In this document: positions 49,057 to 58,198 of the stretch, one piece after another
Position numbering within the stretch: position 1 is the first letter of the stretch
Layout: every line of letters begins with the position of its first letter
Assembly (NCBI RefSeq): GCF_006539165.1
Contig: NZ_BJMM01000033.1
Location: 1 to 64,000 of the forward strand
Direction: 5' to 3'
DNA length: 64,000 nucleotides
Source: Streptomyces cacaoi
GTDB lineage: Bacteria; Actinomycetota; Actinomycetes; Streptomycetales; Streptomycetaceae
Made by a program: the position numbers and the translations under genes
Notes under the pieces: model-generated
What the model was told of the DNA's origin: nothing
Seen by the model: the letters and a program-made list of their open reading frames with translations, nothing else
The model's database searches: none

Positions 49057-51666
49057 GTGCGACGAATACCGCGCGGAGCGACATCCGCGCGTCGCAGATC
49101 CGGGCTCCGCCGCGCCGCCCTGGCCTGCGCCGCCCTCGCGCTCACCGTCACCGCGCTGCCGGCCGCGGCGGCCGGCCGGGACACCGCGTCCCGCGGCGCG
49201 CACCCCTCCGGTGACGGCATGTCCGCCGTCATCCGCTACACCGAGTACGGCATCCCGCACATCACCGCGGACGACTATCCCGGCCTCGGCTTCGGCACCG
49301 GCTGGGCCCAGGCCGCCGACCAGATCTGCACCCTCGCCGACGGCTTCGTCACCGTGCGCGGGGAGCGTTCGCGGTGGTTCGGCGCCGAGCAGAAGCCCGA
49401 CGCGTCGCTCTCGGCCGCCGGCACCAACCTCACCAGCGACCTGTGGTTCCGTGGCGTCCGCGACGCCCGCACCGTCGAGAAGCTGCTGGCCCGGCCCGCG
49501 CCGGCCGGCCCCAGCCGGGAGGTACGGCAGCTCAGCCGCGGCTGGGCGGCCGGGTACAACGCCTGGCTGCGCGACCACCGCGACGAGATCACCGACCCGG
49601 CCTGCAAGGGCGCGGACTGGGTCCGGCCGATCACACCGCTGGACGTCTCCCGGCGCGGCTTCGCGCTCTCCGTGCTGTCCGGCCAGGGCGCCGCCGTGAA
49701 CGGCATCACCGCGGCGACACCGCCCGGCACCGGTTCCGCCCGCGCCGGCTCCGAGGACGCCGCCCGTCCCGGCACCGGCCGCACCGGACAGGCGGCACGG
49801 ACGACGCAGGACCCGCAAAAGGACCAGGAGACACAGAAGGCACAGCGAGCACAGAAGGCGCCGGAAGCCCAGGCCCCTCGGGAGGCACGGGCGGCGCGGC
49901 AGCCGGATCCGCGGGAGGCGGCACGGGCCGCCCGTGCGGCGCTCGACCCGCAGCGCTCCGACATGGGCTCCAACGCCGTGGCCTTCGGTGGCTCGACCAC
50001 CGCGAACGGCTCCGGCGCCCTGATCGGCAACCCGCACTACCCCTGGTCCGGCGGGCGCCGCTTCTGGCAGTCGCACCAGACGATCCCCGGCGAACTCGAC
50101 GCGGCGGGCGGCTCGTTGCTCGCCTCCCCCACCATCTCCATCGGACACAACCGGAACATCGCCTGGAGCCACACCGTGGCCACCGGCGTCCCGCTCACCC
50201 TGCACGAGTTGAAGCTCGACCCGGCCGACCCGACCGCCTACACCGTCGACGGGAAGACCGAGCGCATGCGCCCGCGCAAGGTGACCGTCGCCGACAAGAG
50301 CGGCCGGCGGGTGACCCGGACCCAGTGGTGGACCCGCTACGGGCCCGTCTCGACGAACGTCGCCGGCGTCGAACTGCCCTGGACCGAGCGGACCGCCTAC
50401 GCGCTCGCCGACCCCAACGCGCGCAACCTCCGGTTCACCGACGCCGGCCTCGCCTTCAGCAAGGCGCGCGACGTGGCCGGTGTCCGCGACGCCCTGCGCC
50501 GGGTGCAGGGCCTGCCCTGGGTCAACACCGTCGCCACCGACTCCGGCGGCCACACCCTCATGGCGCAGTCGCAGGTGCTGCCGCGGGTCACCGACGCGCT
50601 GGCCGAACGCTGCAACACCCCGCTCGGGCAGGCCACGTACCCCGCCGCCGGGCTCGCCGTACTGGACGGCTCCCGCGGGGACTGCGTACCGCGGACCGGG
50701 CCCGGCGCGGTGCAGCGCGGGGTGTTCGGCCCGTCCGAGATGCCCCAGCTGCACGACGCGCCCTACGTGGAGAACTCCAACGACAGCGCCTGGCTGTCGT
50801 ATGCGGGACGGCCGCTGACGGGCTTCCCGCGCATCTTCGGCGACACCGGCACCGAGCGCTCGATGCGCACCCGGGGCGCCCTGCGGGACGTCTCGGCCAT
50901 GGCCCGGGAGGGCGGCATCGACCAACGCGCCCTGCGCGCCCAGCAGTTCGCCAACCGCGCGCCGGCGGGCGAGCTGGCGGCCGAGGACGCGGCCACCGCC
51001 TGCGCGAAGCTTCCCGGCGGCACGGCGCCCGGCAGCGACGGCCGGAACGTCGACGTCTCCGCCGCGTGCGACGTGCTGCGGGACTGGGACCGCACCCTGC
51101 GCACCGACAGCGAGGGCGCCCTGCTCTTCGACCGGTTCTGGCGGCATCTGACCGCGTCCGCGCCCGAGGGGAAGCTGTGGCGGACGCCCTTCGACCCGGA
51201 GCATCCGGTGAGCACCCCGCGCGATCTGAACACCGGCACCCCCGCGTTCCGCACCGCGCTGGCCGACGCCGTCGCCGAGCTGGACCGGTACGGGATCGCG
51301 CCGGACGCGCCGCTCGGCCGCCACCAGTTCGTCGAGCGGCGGGGCGACCGGCTGCCGATCCCCGGCGGCACCGAGTCGCTCGGTGTCTGGAACAAGACCG
51401 AACCGGTGTGGGACACCGGGCACGGCGGCTACCGCGAGGTCGAGGCCGGCTCCAGCTACATCCAGACGGTCACGTTCAGCGGGCACGGCTGCCCGGTGCG
51501 AGCCGGCACCCTGCTGACCTACTCGCAGTCGTCCGACCCGACCTCGGCCCACCACAGCGACCAGACGCGGCTGTACTCGCGCGGCCGAATGGTCCAGGAG
51601 CGGTTCTGCGAGCAGGACATCCGCTCGGCACCCGGGCTGCGCACCGTCCACGTCGGCACCCGCTGA
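49057..51666 (+). CDS. Secreted penicillin-acylase-family Ntn hydrolase
   Basis: An 869-residue preproenzyme. A twin-basic N-terminus and hydrophobic stretch (AALACAALALTVTALPAAAA) form a secretion signal. The alpha part contains YGIPHITADDYPGLGFGTG. A Gln/Ala/Arg-rich spacer (about 235-300) is probably cut out. The beta part starts at the nucleophile S305 in MGSNAVAFGG and continues with IGNPHYPW. Family members include aculeacin A acylase and AHL or pyoverdine (PvdQ) acylases that remove fatty acyl groups from amides. I chose GTG 49057 (GGGAGA upstream) over the TTG at 49045. The substrate is unknown. It lies near, but outside, the siderophore operon. Confidence 0.87.
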   Translation: MRRIPRGATSARRRSGLRRAALACAALALTVTALPAAAAGRDTASRGAHPSGDGMSAVIRYTEYGIPHITADDYPGLGFGTGWAQAADQICTLADGFVTVRGERSRWFGAEQKPDASLSAAGTNLTSDLWFRGVRDARTVEKLLARPAPAGPSREVRQLSRGWAAGYNAWLRDHRDEITDPACKGADWVRPITPLDVSRRGFALSVLSGQGAAVNGITAATPPGTGSARAGSEDAARPGTGRTGQAARTTQDPQKDQETQKAQRAQKAPEAQAPREARAARQPDPREAARAARAALDPQRSDMGSNAVAFGGSTTANGSGALIGNPHYPWSGGRRFWQSHQTIPGELDAAGGSLLASPTISIGHNRNIAWSHTVATGVPLTLHELKLDPADPTAYTVDGKTERMRPRKVTVADKSGRRVTRTQWWTRYGPVSTNVAGVELPWTERTAYALADPNARNLRFTDAGLAFSKARDVAGVRDALRRVQGLPWVNTVATDSGGHTLMAQSQVLPRVTDALAERCNTPLGQATYPAAGLAVLDGSRGDCVPRTGPGAVQRGVFGPSEMPQLHDAPYVENSNDSAWLSYAGRPLTGFPRIFGDTGTERSMRTRGALRDVSAMAREGGIDQRALRAQQFANRAPAGELAAEDAATACAKLPGGTAPGSDGRNVDVSAACDVLRDWDRTLRTDSEGALLFDRFWRHLTASAPEGKLWRTPFDPEHPVSTPRDLNTGTPAFRTALADAVAELDRYGIAPDAPLGRHQFVERRGDRLPIPGGTESLGVWNKTEPVWDTGHGGYREVEAGSSYIQTVTFSGHGCPVRAGTLLTYSQSSDPTSAHHSDQTRLYSRGRMVQERFCEQDIRSAPGLRTVHVGTR

Positions 51667-51787
51667 GCCCCGGCCCGGCCGCCGCCCGCCGTGCGTGTGC
51701 GGCGGAACCGGGTCATGGTGGTGCACGGCGGCCCCTCGGCCCCTCCCGCGGCGGGGGGCCGTCGTGCGGCGGCGAAAGGAGCGGCGG

Positions 51788-52456
51788 ATGACCGACGCGA
51801 CCGAGCCGGCGGGTGTCTCCCCCCGGCTGCTGGCCCCCGACGACCACGCGCTGATGCTCGTCGACCACGAGAGCCAGATGGGCTTCGCCGTCGGCTCGCA
51901 CCCGATGGAGCTGGTGCTCAACGCGGCGGCGGGCCTGGCCGGGGCGGCACGGCTCTTCCAGGTGCCCACGCTGGTGACGACCGTCATGGAACAGCACTTC
52001 AGCGGGCCCGTCTTCCGCGGCATCCGGGAGGTCTTCCCCGACCGGGACAGCTGGATCGACCGGACGACGATGAACCCCTGGGAGGACACCCGGGTCCGCG
52101 CCTGGCTGGAGTCGACCGGCGTACGGAAGCTGGTGCTGGCCGGGCTGTGGACCGAGGTGTGCGTGGCGCTGCCCGCACTGTGCGCGCTGGACGAGAAGTA
52201 CGAGGTGTACGCCGTCACCGACGCGTGCGGCGGGGTGAGCCCCGAGGCGCACGAGCGGGCCGTGCAGCGCATGACCCAGGCCGGGGTGCAGCCACTGACC
52301 TGGCTCGCCTACACCCTGGAGCTCCAGCGGGACTGGGCCAGGTCCGGCACGGCCTCCGCCGTCGGCGATCTCGTGCGCGCGCACGGCGGCGCCTACGGGC
52401 TGGGGGTCGAGTACCTCTGGACGATGCTCGACCAGGACCGGCGGGAGCGGGGCTGA
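51788..52456 (+). CDS. Isochorismatase-family cysteine hydrolase (YcaC-like)
   Basis: A 222-residue hydrolase of the isochorismatase superfamily. It has the catalytic Asp in LMLVDHESQMGF and the cysteine in GLWTEVCVALPAL. The length and TEVCV context resemble YcaC-type hydrolases rather than EntB, and there is no carrier domain. AAAGGAG precedes the ATG at 51788; the longer frame from 51695 has no support. Substrate unknown. Confidence 0.85.
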   Translation: MTDATEPAGVSPRLLAPDDHALMLVDHESQMGFAVGSHPMELVLNAAAGLAGAARLFQVPTLVTTVMEQHFSGPVFRGIREVFPDRDSWIDRTTMNPWEDTRVRAWLESTGVRKLVLAGLWTEVCVALPALCALDEKYEVYAVTDACGGVSPEAHERAVQRMTQAGVQPLTWLAYTLELQRDWARSGTASAVGDLVRAHGGAYGLGVEYLWTMLDQDRRERG

Positions 52457-52522
52457 CCGGCGTGCCACCCCATCGGCCCGCCTCCCGTTGCCCGGCACCG
52501 GCCGCCGCGTGAGGCTGAGGAC

Positions 52523-53128
52523 ATGATCCCCGCGAACACGGCCGGCGAGGGCGGCACCGTCGTCGTCTACGGCACCGACCCCGCCGAGGATCCACCGCCC
52601 GGCGTGCCCGTCCTGGAGGTCTACGCCGATCTGCGCTGCCCGTACTGCAAGCGGATGGACCGGGCGCTGGGCTCCACCATGCAACAGCTCGCCGACGACG
52701 GGCAGTTGGTGCTCCACTACCACTTCGCGACGTTCCTCGACCGGGAGCTGGGCGGCCACGGCTCGCACCGCGCGCTCAACGCGCTGGGCGCCGCGGCCAA
52801 CACCGGGCAGCGGCACTTCATGGCGTATCTGCACGCCCTCTACCGCAGCCAGCCGCGCGAGAACAGCGACGGCTTCGCGGAGGAACGCACCCTGCTGGGC
52901 CTCGCCTCCGAGGTGCCGGGCCTGCGCTCCCCCGAGTTCGAGAACGCCGTACTCGAAGGGGCCTTCCACAGTTGGGTCGAGCGGGTCTCCCGCGCCTTCG
53001 ACGAGAGCGGCGTGGACAGCACACCGACGGTCCGCTTCGCCGACCGCCCCGTCCATGTGCTCGACCGCGACGGACACGCCCTGGAACCCGAGGAGTTCAC
53101 CGACCGCCTCCGCTCCGTCGCCGGATGA
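52523..53128 (+). CDS. DsbA-family thioredoxin-like protein
   Basis: A 201-residue thioredoxin-fold protein with the redox motif CPYC near residue 39 (YADLRCPYCKRMD) and a helical insertion, followed by the cis-proline segment STPTVRFADRPV. There is no signal peptide, so it acts in the cytoplasm, as many actinobacterial DsbA-like oxidoreductases do. It lies 34 bp before the small acetyltransferase gene on the same strand. Confidence 0.85.
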   Translation: MIPANTAGEGGTVVVYGTDPAEDPPPGVPVLEVYADLRCPYCKRMDRALGSTMQQLADDGQLVLHYHFATFLDRELGGHGSHRALNALGAAANTGQRHFMAYLHALYRSQPRENSDGFAEERTLLGLASEVPGLRSPEFENAVLEGAFHSWVERVSRAFDESGVDSTPTVRFADRPVHVLDRDGHALEPEEFTDRLRSVAG

Positions 53129-53162
53129 CCCGCAGCCGCCCTGGACGACACCGGGAGCCCCC

Positions 53163-53540
53163 GTGAGCGACGCCGAGGAAGCCCCGCCCACCGTGCCCAC
53201 CGTGACGGACAACGCCGCCGAGGGCCGCTACGAGGCCCGCTACGGCAAGCTGCTGGCCGGCGTCCTGCGCTACAAGCGCGCCCACGACGTGATCGCCCTG
53301 CTGCACACCGAGGTCGAACCCGCCTACGAGGGCCGCGGCGTGGCCGGCACCCTGGCCCGCACCGCCCTGGACACCGCCGCCGCGGCCGGCGACAAGGTCG
53401 TCCCCGCCTGCCCCTACATCGCCGGCTGGCTCCGCAAGCACCCGGACTACCTCCCCCTCGTCTACGAGAAGCCGCAGGAGGACGACGGAGAGGGAGGGGA
53501 CGGCGGGGACGGCGGGGGCAGCGGGCACGGCCGGGGCTAG
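53163..53540 (+). CDS. Small GNAT-like N-acetyltransferase (YjdJ type)
   Basis: A 125-residue protein with a minimal GNAT fold. VIALLHTEVEPAYEGRGVAGTLA holds the acetyl-CoA loop, and VVPACPYIAGWLRKHPDY is typical of the YjdJ/COG2388 group. The C-terminus is a Gly/Asp repeat. The GTG start is 34 bp after the DsbA-like gene. Substrate unknown. Confidence 0.82.
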   Translation: MSDAEEAPPTVPTVTDNAAEGRYEARYGKLLAGVLRYKRAHDVIALLHTEVEPAYEGRGVAGTLARTALDTAAAAGDKVVPACPYIAGWLRKHPDYLPLVYEKPQEDDGEGGDGGDGGGSGHGRG

Positions 53541-53593
53541 GGAGCGCGGTGCGGCGGGGCCGTCCGGGCGGCACGGCACCCGGACTTCGGCGG

Positions 53594-54286
53594 TCAGCCG
53601 TCCCGGCCCGGGTCGTCCACCAGCGCGTCCGCCGTCAGCGTCAGATGCCGGAGCAGCACGGCGGAGGCGGTGTCGGCGTCGCGGGCCAGCGCGGCCTCCT
53701 CCAGCCGCCGGTGCTCCTCGGCGCCGTCCCGGCCGGGGTCGCGGTACGCCGACCAGCGGCGGACCAGTTCGCTCGCCGTCCACATGCGGTCGAAGGTCTC
53801 CAGCAGGACGGGGTTGCCGCACCCCTCCAGCAGGGTCCGGTGGAAGACACGGTGGGCCTCGGCCCAGGCGCTGGTGTAGTACCTGCCCTCCTCGGGGGTG
53901 AACGCCGGGGTACGGGCCAGCCGGTGGTGCGCGGCGCGGACGCGGGCCTCCCAGTCGACGTCGCCGCGCTCGACGGACAGGCGCAGGACGGCCGGCTCGA
54001 CGGTGCGCCGGGCCTCGGCGATCTCCTGCCAGCGCCGGTCGGAGAAGGCCGGGACGGCGAAGCCGCGGTTGTGCAGCCGGTCGGCGAGGCCGTCACCGAC
54101 GGCCCGGACGAGTGCCTCGCGCACGACGGCCAGGCTCACGCCCTGCTCCCTGGCCAGATCCTGCGGTTTGAGGGCGTCACCGGGGGCGAACTCCCCGCGC
54201 ATGATCGCGTCCCGCAGCCGCGCGTAGACCTGCTCGGAAAGCATCTGTTTCCCCGGTGAACCGGTCGAGGACCCCGTCTGTGTCAT
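53594..54286 (-). CDS. GntR-family regulator with FCD domain
   Basis: A 230-residue regulator. The winged helix-turn-helix is at about 15-80 (AIMRGEFAPGDALKPQDLAR, then VSLAVVREALVRA). The helical FCD effector domain follows (about 90-220). FCD proteins usually sense organic acids. A perfect AT-rich palindrome lies 25 bp upstream of its start and is probably its own operator. The divergent PEBP-family gene may also be a target. Confidence 0.87.
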   Translation of the reverse strand: MTQTGSSTGSPGKQMLSEQVYARLRDAIMRGEFAPGDALKPQDLAREQGVSLAVVREALVRAVGDGLADRLHNRGFAVPAFSDRRWQEIAEARRTVEPAVLRLSVERGDVDWEARVRAAHHRLARTPAFTPEEGRYYTSAWAEAHRVFHRTLLEGCGNPVLLETFDRMWTASELVRRWSAYRDPGRDGAEEHRRLEEAALARDADTASAVLLRHLTLTADALVDDPGRDG

Positions 54287-54310
54287 GGCGCCATCATAGA
54301 CGACGAAGGG

Positions 54311-54324
54311 GATAATCGATTATC
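54311..54324. promoter_or_regulatory. Palindromic operator candidate for the GntR regulator
   Basis: GATAATCGATTATC is a perfect 14-bp palindrome. It is strikingly AT-rich for this genome and lies between the GntR start and the divergent PEBP-family gene. It could overlap promoter elements for either side. Confidence 0.65.
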
Positions 54325-54634
54325 TCTGCTACTGTCGATTTCAGCTTCACGGATCGGCACAGCGTGACGGCCGGTACGGCACCACGACCGGTACGACGTC
54401 AGGGCCGACCGCCCGCGCGACCACCCGGCCGCCACCCGGCCGCCACGCAGCCGCCACGCAGCCGCCACGCAGCTGCCGACGCAGCGCCGCTGCCCGGCGG
54501 CCCCGACCACACCCGGGCGACCCGGACGACCCGGAAGTCCCGGAGATCCTGGACGTCGCGGAGATCCTGGATGTCCTGGAGCTCCCGGAAGTCCCGGCCG
54601 TCCCTTCCGTCTTCGACACCGAGAGGAACGACAC
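54325..54634. repeat. Repeat-rich spacer between the GntR and PEBP-family genes
   Basis: These 310 bp hold no supported gene. They contain near-exact GCCGCCACGCA copies (about 54440-54475) and a run of degenerate 9-bp units such as GAGATCCTG and TCCCGGAAG (about 54530-54600). The apparent ORFs across it are repeat artefacts. The ribosome site GAGAGGAACG just before 54635 belongs to the PEBP-family gene. Confidence 0.55.
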
Positions 54635-55180
54635 ATGAGCGCCAACGACCCCTTCGCCCGCCTCCCGGAGGCCGCGTCCTTCACCGTCACCAGCACGTCC
54701 GTCACCGACGGCGCCGCCTGGGCCCCCGAGCAGCTCTCCTCGGGGGCCGGCGGCAAGGACCTCTCCCCGCAGCTGTCCTGGAGCGGCGCCCCCGGGAACA
54801 CCAGGAGCTACGCCGTCACCGTCTACGACCCCGACGCCCCCACTGGGTCCGGCTTCTGGCACTGGGCCGTGGCCGACATCCCGGCCACCGTCACCGAACT
54901 GCCGGAGGGCGCGGGCGACGACAGCGGCTCGGGGCTGCCCGCCGGCGCGTTCCAGCTGCCCAACGACGCCCGCGTGGCGCGCTACCTGGGCGCCGCCCCG
55001 CCCGCCGGGCACGGCCCGCACCGCTACTTCACGGTGGTGCACGCCCTCGACGTCGAGTCCCTCGGCGTCCCGGCCGACGCCACCCCCGCCGTCCTCGGCT
55101 TCACCCTGGCCGGCCACATCCTCGGCCGCGCCGTCCTGACCGCCACAGCGGAGACCCCCGCGGAGAACCCCGCCCGATGA
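54635..55180 (+). CDS. YbhB/YbcL (PEBP) family protein
   Basis: A 181-residue phosphatidylethanolamine-binding-protein homologue. It has the ligand-site motifs YDPDAPTGSGFWHW and GPHRYFTVVHALD. Bacterial members are small cytoplasmic proteins of uncertain role, sometimes called Raf-kinase-inhibitor-like. It overlaps the following SCO6745-type gene in an ATGA. Confidence 0.9.
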   Translation: MSANDPFARLPEAASFTVTSTSVTDGAAWAPEQLSSGAGGKDLSPQLSWSGAPGNTRSYAVTVYDPDAPTGSGFWHWAVADIPATVTELPEGAGDDSGSGLPAGAFQLPNDARVARYLGAAPPAGHGPHRYFTVVHALDVESLGVPADATPAVLGFTLAGHILGRAVLTATAETPAENPAR

Positions 55181-56115
55181 CGAACCCCCCGGAGGAACAC
55201 CCCCTCATGCACACCGGCGAACCCCTGCGCCCCGGCGCAGCCGAACTCCCCGGCGCTTCCCGGCAGAACGGCGAGCCCCTCGCCCTGGACGCCGTCCGCG
55301 AAGCCGGCGAGGCCGTCAGCGCGGCCCACCGGTTCATCTACCTCGTGCCCGAGAGCGCGGAGGAGGCGGCCGGGCTGGGCGTGACCGACCGCGGGCGGGC
55401 CTACTTCGCCCTGCGGTCGGCCGCCATGGGGGCGGTCCCGTGGCAGGTCACGTTCGCCGCCTTCTACAACTTCAGCCCGCAGGCGGTGCGGACCATGGCG
55501 GGGGTGTGGGACGCCGCGCCTCCCGAGCAGTGGCAGGCCGCCCGCTTCCGGGCCGCCGGGCGGGCGCTGCGACGCGTCGGCGCCGACCTGGCGCCCGACC
55601 GGATCGCCGAGGCCCGCGCACTGCTCGACCGGGTCGTCGCGTCCGCCGACCACGCGGGCAAGGTGCTGGCCGCCGCCAACGCGTCGGTGCCGCTTCCCCG
55701 GGACCCGCTCGTCGCGCTGTGGCAGCAGCTCACCGTGGTGCGCGAGTGGCGCGGCGACGCCCATCTCGCCGTGCTCGCCGCCCACCGCCTCGGCCCGTGC
55801 GAGTGCCTCGTCCTGCACACCGCGACGGGCCGCCTCCCGGTGCAGATCGCCCGCGCGACCCGCAGATGGGACGACGCGGAGTGGGCCGCGGCGACGGAAC
55901 GCCTCGTCGCACGCGGCTGGCTCGCCCCGGACGGCACCCCCACGGACGCCGGCCGGGCGGCGCGCGAGCGGATCGAGACGGAGACGGACGAGCACTGCGC
56001 CGCCCTGTGGGCACCCGTCGGCGAGGCGGGCGCCCGCCGTCTCGCCGCACTCGTCGCACCGATCATCGAGGCGTTCACCGCAGCCGGGACCTTCGAGGCC
56101 CTGCGTACCCGGTGA
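55177..56115 (+). CDS. SCO6745-type helical protein of unknown function
   Basis: A 312-residue all-helical protein resembling the Streptomyces SCO6745 family. It has FYNFSPQAVR, ALLDRVVASADHAGKVLAAAN and, in the last third, a winged-helix-like part (WAAATERLVARGWLAPDG) reminiscent of MarR-type DNA-binding folds. I chose ATG 55177, which overlaps the PEBP gene stop; the open frame further up crosses other genes. A DNA-binding role is possible but unproven. Confidence 0.75.
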   Translation: MTNPPEEHPLMHTGEPLRPGAAELPGASRQNGEPLALDAVREAGEAVSAAHRFIYLVPESAEEAAGLGVTDRGRAYFALRSAAMGAVPWQVTFAAFYNFSPQAVRTMAGVWDAAPPEQWQAARFRAAGRALRRVGADLAPDRIAEARALLDRVVASADHAGKVLAAANASVPLPRDPLVALWQQLTVVREWRGDAHLAVLAAHRLGPCECLVLHTATGRLPVQIARATRRWDDAEWAAATERLVARGWLAPDGTPTDAGRAARERIETETDEHCAALWAPVGEAGARRLAALVAPIIEAFTAAGTFEALRTR

Positions 56116-56467
56116 GGGCCGCGGCACCGCCCGGCACGGCCCCGGCCCCCTTGCCGGGCCTGCCGGCGCCCCGCTTTACTTGACGCGGACACGCGAGCAC
56201 GTGAGCTCGCGAGTCCGCGGAGACGCGGACACGCGGGACCGCGGACACGCGGGGCCGCGAGCACGGACACGCGGCCGCCCGCACGCACGGGCCGCGAAGA
56301 CGCGGACGGACAAAGACGCGCGAGCGACGTACGCGGACGCGCCGGGCACGGCACCACGCACGCTCAGCACCACACAAGCTGAGCACCACACAAGCTCAGC
56401 AACGCGCAAGCTCAGCACCACACAAGCTCAGCAACGCACGGTCGGAACTTCTCTCGTGGGGGCGGGG
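56116..56467. other. GC-rich repeat spacer before the ESX-like unit
   Basis: These 352 bp hold no supported gene. From 56180 to about 56280 there are several degenerate copies of GCGGACACGCG. From 56362 to 56441 there are five 16-bp tandem repeats. A frame open from 56180 into the ESX-like gene codes only Arg/Thr-rich repeats, so I reject it as an N-terminal extension. Confidence 0.55.
56362..56441 (+). repeat. Five tandem 16-bp repeats before the ESX-like gene
   Basis: Five units beginning at 56362, 56378, 56394, 56410 and 56426. Units 1 and 4 are identical (GCTCAGCACCACACAA), unit 2 differs by one base, and units 3 and 5 are the AACGCGCAA/AACGCACGG variants. The array ends 26 bp before the start codon. 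It may be a cluster of regulator sites or a variable-length promoter element. Confidence 0.88.
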
Positions 56468-56815
56468 ATGAGCGACCAGAGCGACGGTTTCAGCGTCAAG
56501 GGCACCTCGATCAACGGGAGTTCGAACCTTCTGATCGAGATCGCCGGGCTGCTGTACGAGGGGCGGCCCGACATCGATCTGTGCACGGCGACGCGCGTCC
56601 CGCGCACCCCGGCCTCCGTGGCCGACGCCGTGGCCCGGTTCGTCTCCTTCGCCAAGAACCAGTACGAGGACACGGTCGCCCTCTACGCGGCCCTGTCCAC
56701 CAAGCTGCGCACTGCCGGGACCGCCTACGCGGAGGTCGACGGGCAGAAGTCGCGGGACTTCCTCCGGCACGTCCTGGAGGGCGACTACCGCTCACCCGAG
56801 TCCCGGCCGAGCTGA
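56468..56815 (+). CDS. Small ESX/WXG100-like helical protein
   Basis: A 115-residue mostly helical protein. It has no clear WxG, but its size, the helical segment VADAVARFVSFAKNQYEDTVAL and the position before a WXG-containing protein suggest a type VII secretion partner or chaperone. A GGGGGCGGGG ribosome site precedes the ATG. It lies 9 bp before the next gene. The family is not one I can name with confidence. Confidence 0.6.
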   Translation: MSDQSDGFSVKGTSINGSSNLLIEIAGLLYEGRPDIDLCTATRVPRTPASVADAVARFVSFAKNQYEDTVALYAALSTKLRTAGTAYAEVDGQKSRDFLRHVLEGDYRSPESRPS

Positions 56816-56824
56816 GGTGCCGCC

Positions 56825-58198
56825 ATGACGTACCACGAGGACGTCGCATACCTGGACAAGTGCAGCCCGGAGCAGGTCGACCGCAACGCGGACGAGTTCA
56901 AGCGGGTCCGCGATCTGCTCGGTGAGGTCGAACCCGCGTCCCGGCAGGCCACCCGCACCCAGTGGGTCGGCGAGGCGCGGAATCAGTACGACGCACGGCT
57001 GCGCGAGGCACGCAGCCTCGTCACCGAGATGCAGGAGGCGTTCGACACCGCACGCGGTGCCCTGCGCCACTACGCGGACGAACTGGCCACCGCCAAGCGG
57101 CACTACGCCCACGGCAAGGAGGTCGAGGCCAAGCTGTCCGACCTGATCGGCACGAAGGGCACGGCCGTCACGCGCACCGCGCAGGAGGCGGAGCCGATGC
57201 GCAGATGGGAGGACATGCGGGCGACGACGGGCGTGCTGGACTTCGTCGCCGAGATCGGCATGGACGTCGACGACATCAAGGACCGTGCCAACAGCCTGCA
57301 CGACAGCACGAGCGAGGCGTTCGGCCGGGCCCGGCGGACCGAGAAGGAAGCGCGCGCGCTGTGTCTCTCCCGGCTCAAGCGGGCCTACGAGCAGCTCCCG
57401 GAGTTCTTCCTCGGCCGGACCGAACGGGCCGACTTCTTCCGGGACATGCCGGACCTGCTCCGGGAGGCGAGGGAGGCACGCAAGGTCCCGCTCACACATC
57501 TGCCGGGCTCCGGGCCGAAGCGGGACTCCACCTCGGCGGCGGGCGACCGGCAGATCTCGCCCGCGCTGGCGGCCATCCGCCGCGAGCTGGAGGGGCTTCC
57601 CGGGGCGAAGGACAGCTACTGGTCGCCGCCCTCGAACGCGGCGGAGCGCAGCGAGTGGATCACCGCGAACAAGGACGTCATCAAGGCGGCGGCCCGGCGC
57701 TCCGGGCTTCCGCCCGACATGGTCGCGGGCATCGCCTGGCAGGAGATCGGGGGCCAGCCCGGCATCCTCGACGACATCACGGACACCACCCGCCAGTCGT
57801 TCGACTCCCCGCTGAGCCCGCTCGCTCCCGAGAATCTGCCCTCGCGGCTGGGCGGCGACCCGGACGAGACCTCCTTCGGGCCGATCGCGATCCAGGTGCG
57901 CCGCGGCGCCGAGGTGCTCGGCTACGACCCGGACCATCTCACCGAAGCCCAGCGCAACACGGTCGAGGACGCGCTCCAGGACCCGGCGCAGAACATCTGC
58001 ATCGCCTCGGAGTATCTCGCGCAGCTCAAGGCGGAGAGCGAGTTCGCCGACGTACCTGCCGAGGAGATGACGCCCGCCCAGTACCAGGAGCTGGCGGCCC
58101 GCTACAACGGCGGCCCGTACTGGCGCAGCGACGACGCACAGGCGTACGGGCGGGGCTTCAGGAACAACCTGGACGAGGCAGGTGAAGCGCTCAAGTGA
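56825..58198 (+). CDS. WXG-like protein with a lytic-transglycosylase-like C-terminal domain
   Basis: A 457-residue protein in two parts. Residues 1-230 are helical and start with an ESX-like unit carrying W47-V-G49 (TQWVGEARNQYD). Residues 280-457 resemble an SLT/lysozyme-type peptidoglycan hydrolase: GIAWQEIGGQP with a candidate catalytic E307, TSFGPIAIQV in place of the GLMQI motif, NICIASEYLAQL and LAARYNGG. There is no signal peptide, so export by type VII secretion fits. It shares a GTGA with the following membrane-protein gene. It could be a secreted cell-wall enzyme for growth or an antibacterial effector. Confidence 0.68.
   Translation: MTYHEDVAYLDKCSPEQVDRNADEFKRVRDLLGEVEPASRQATRTQWVGEARNQYDARLREARSLVTEMQEAFDTARGALRHYADELATAKRHYAHGKEVEAKLSDLIGTKGTAVTRTAQEAEPMRRWEDMRATTGVLDFVAEIGMDVDDIKDRANSLHDSTSEAFGRARRTEKEARALCLSRLKRAYEQLPEFFLGRTERADFFRDMPDLLREAREARKVPLTHLPGSGPKRDSTSAAGDRQISPALAAIRRELEGLPGAKDSYWSPPSNAAERSEWITANKDVIKAAARRSGLPPDMVAGIAWQEIGGQPGILDDITDTTRQSFDSPLSPLAPENLPSRLGGDPDETSFGPIAIQVRRGAEVLGYDPDHLTEAQRNTVEDALQDPAQNICIASEYLAQLKAESEFADVPAEEMTPAQYQELAARYNGGPYWRSDDAQAYGRGFRNNLDEAGEALK

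Noticed and set aside
56180..56467. N-terminal extension of the ESX-like protein
   Set aside because: It encodes Arg/Thr-rich repeat sequence; the ATG at 56468 has a good ribosome site and gives a typical ESX size.
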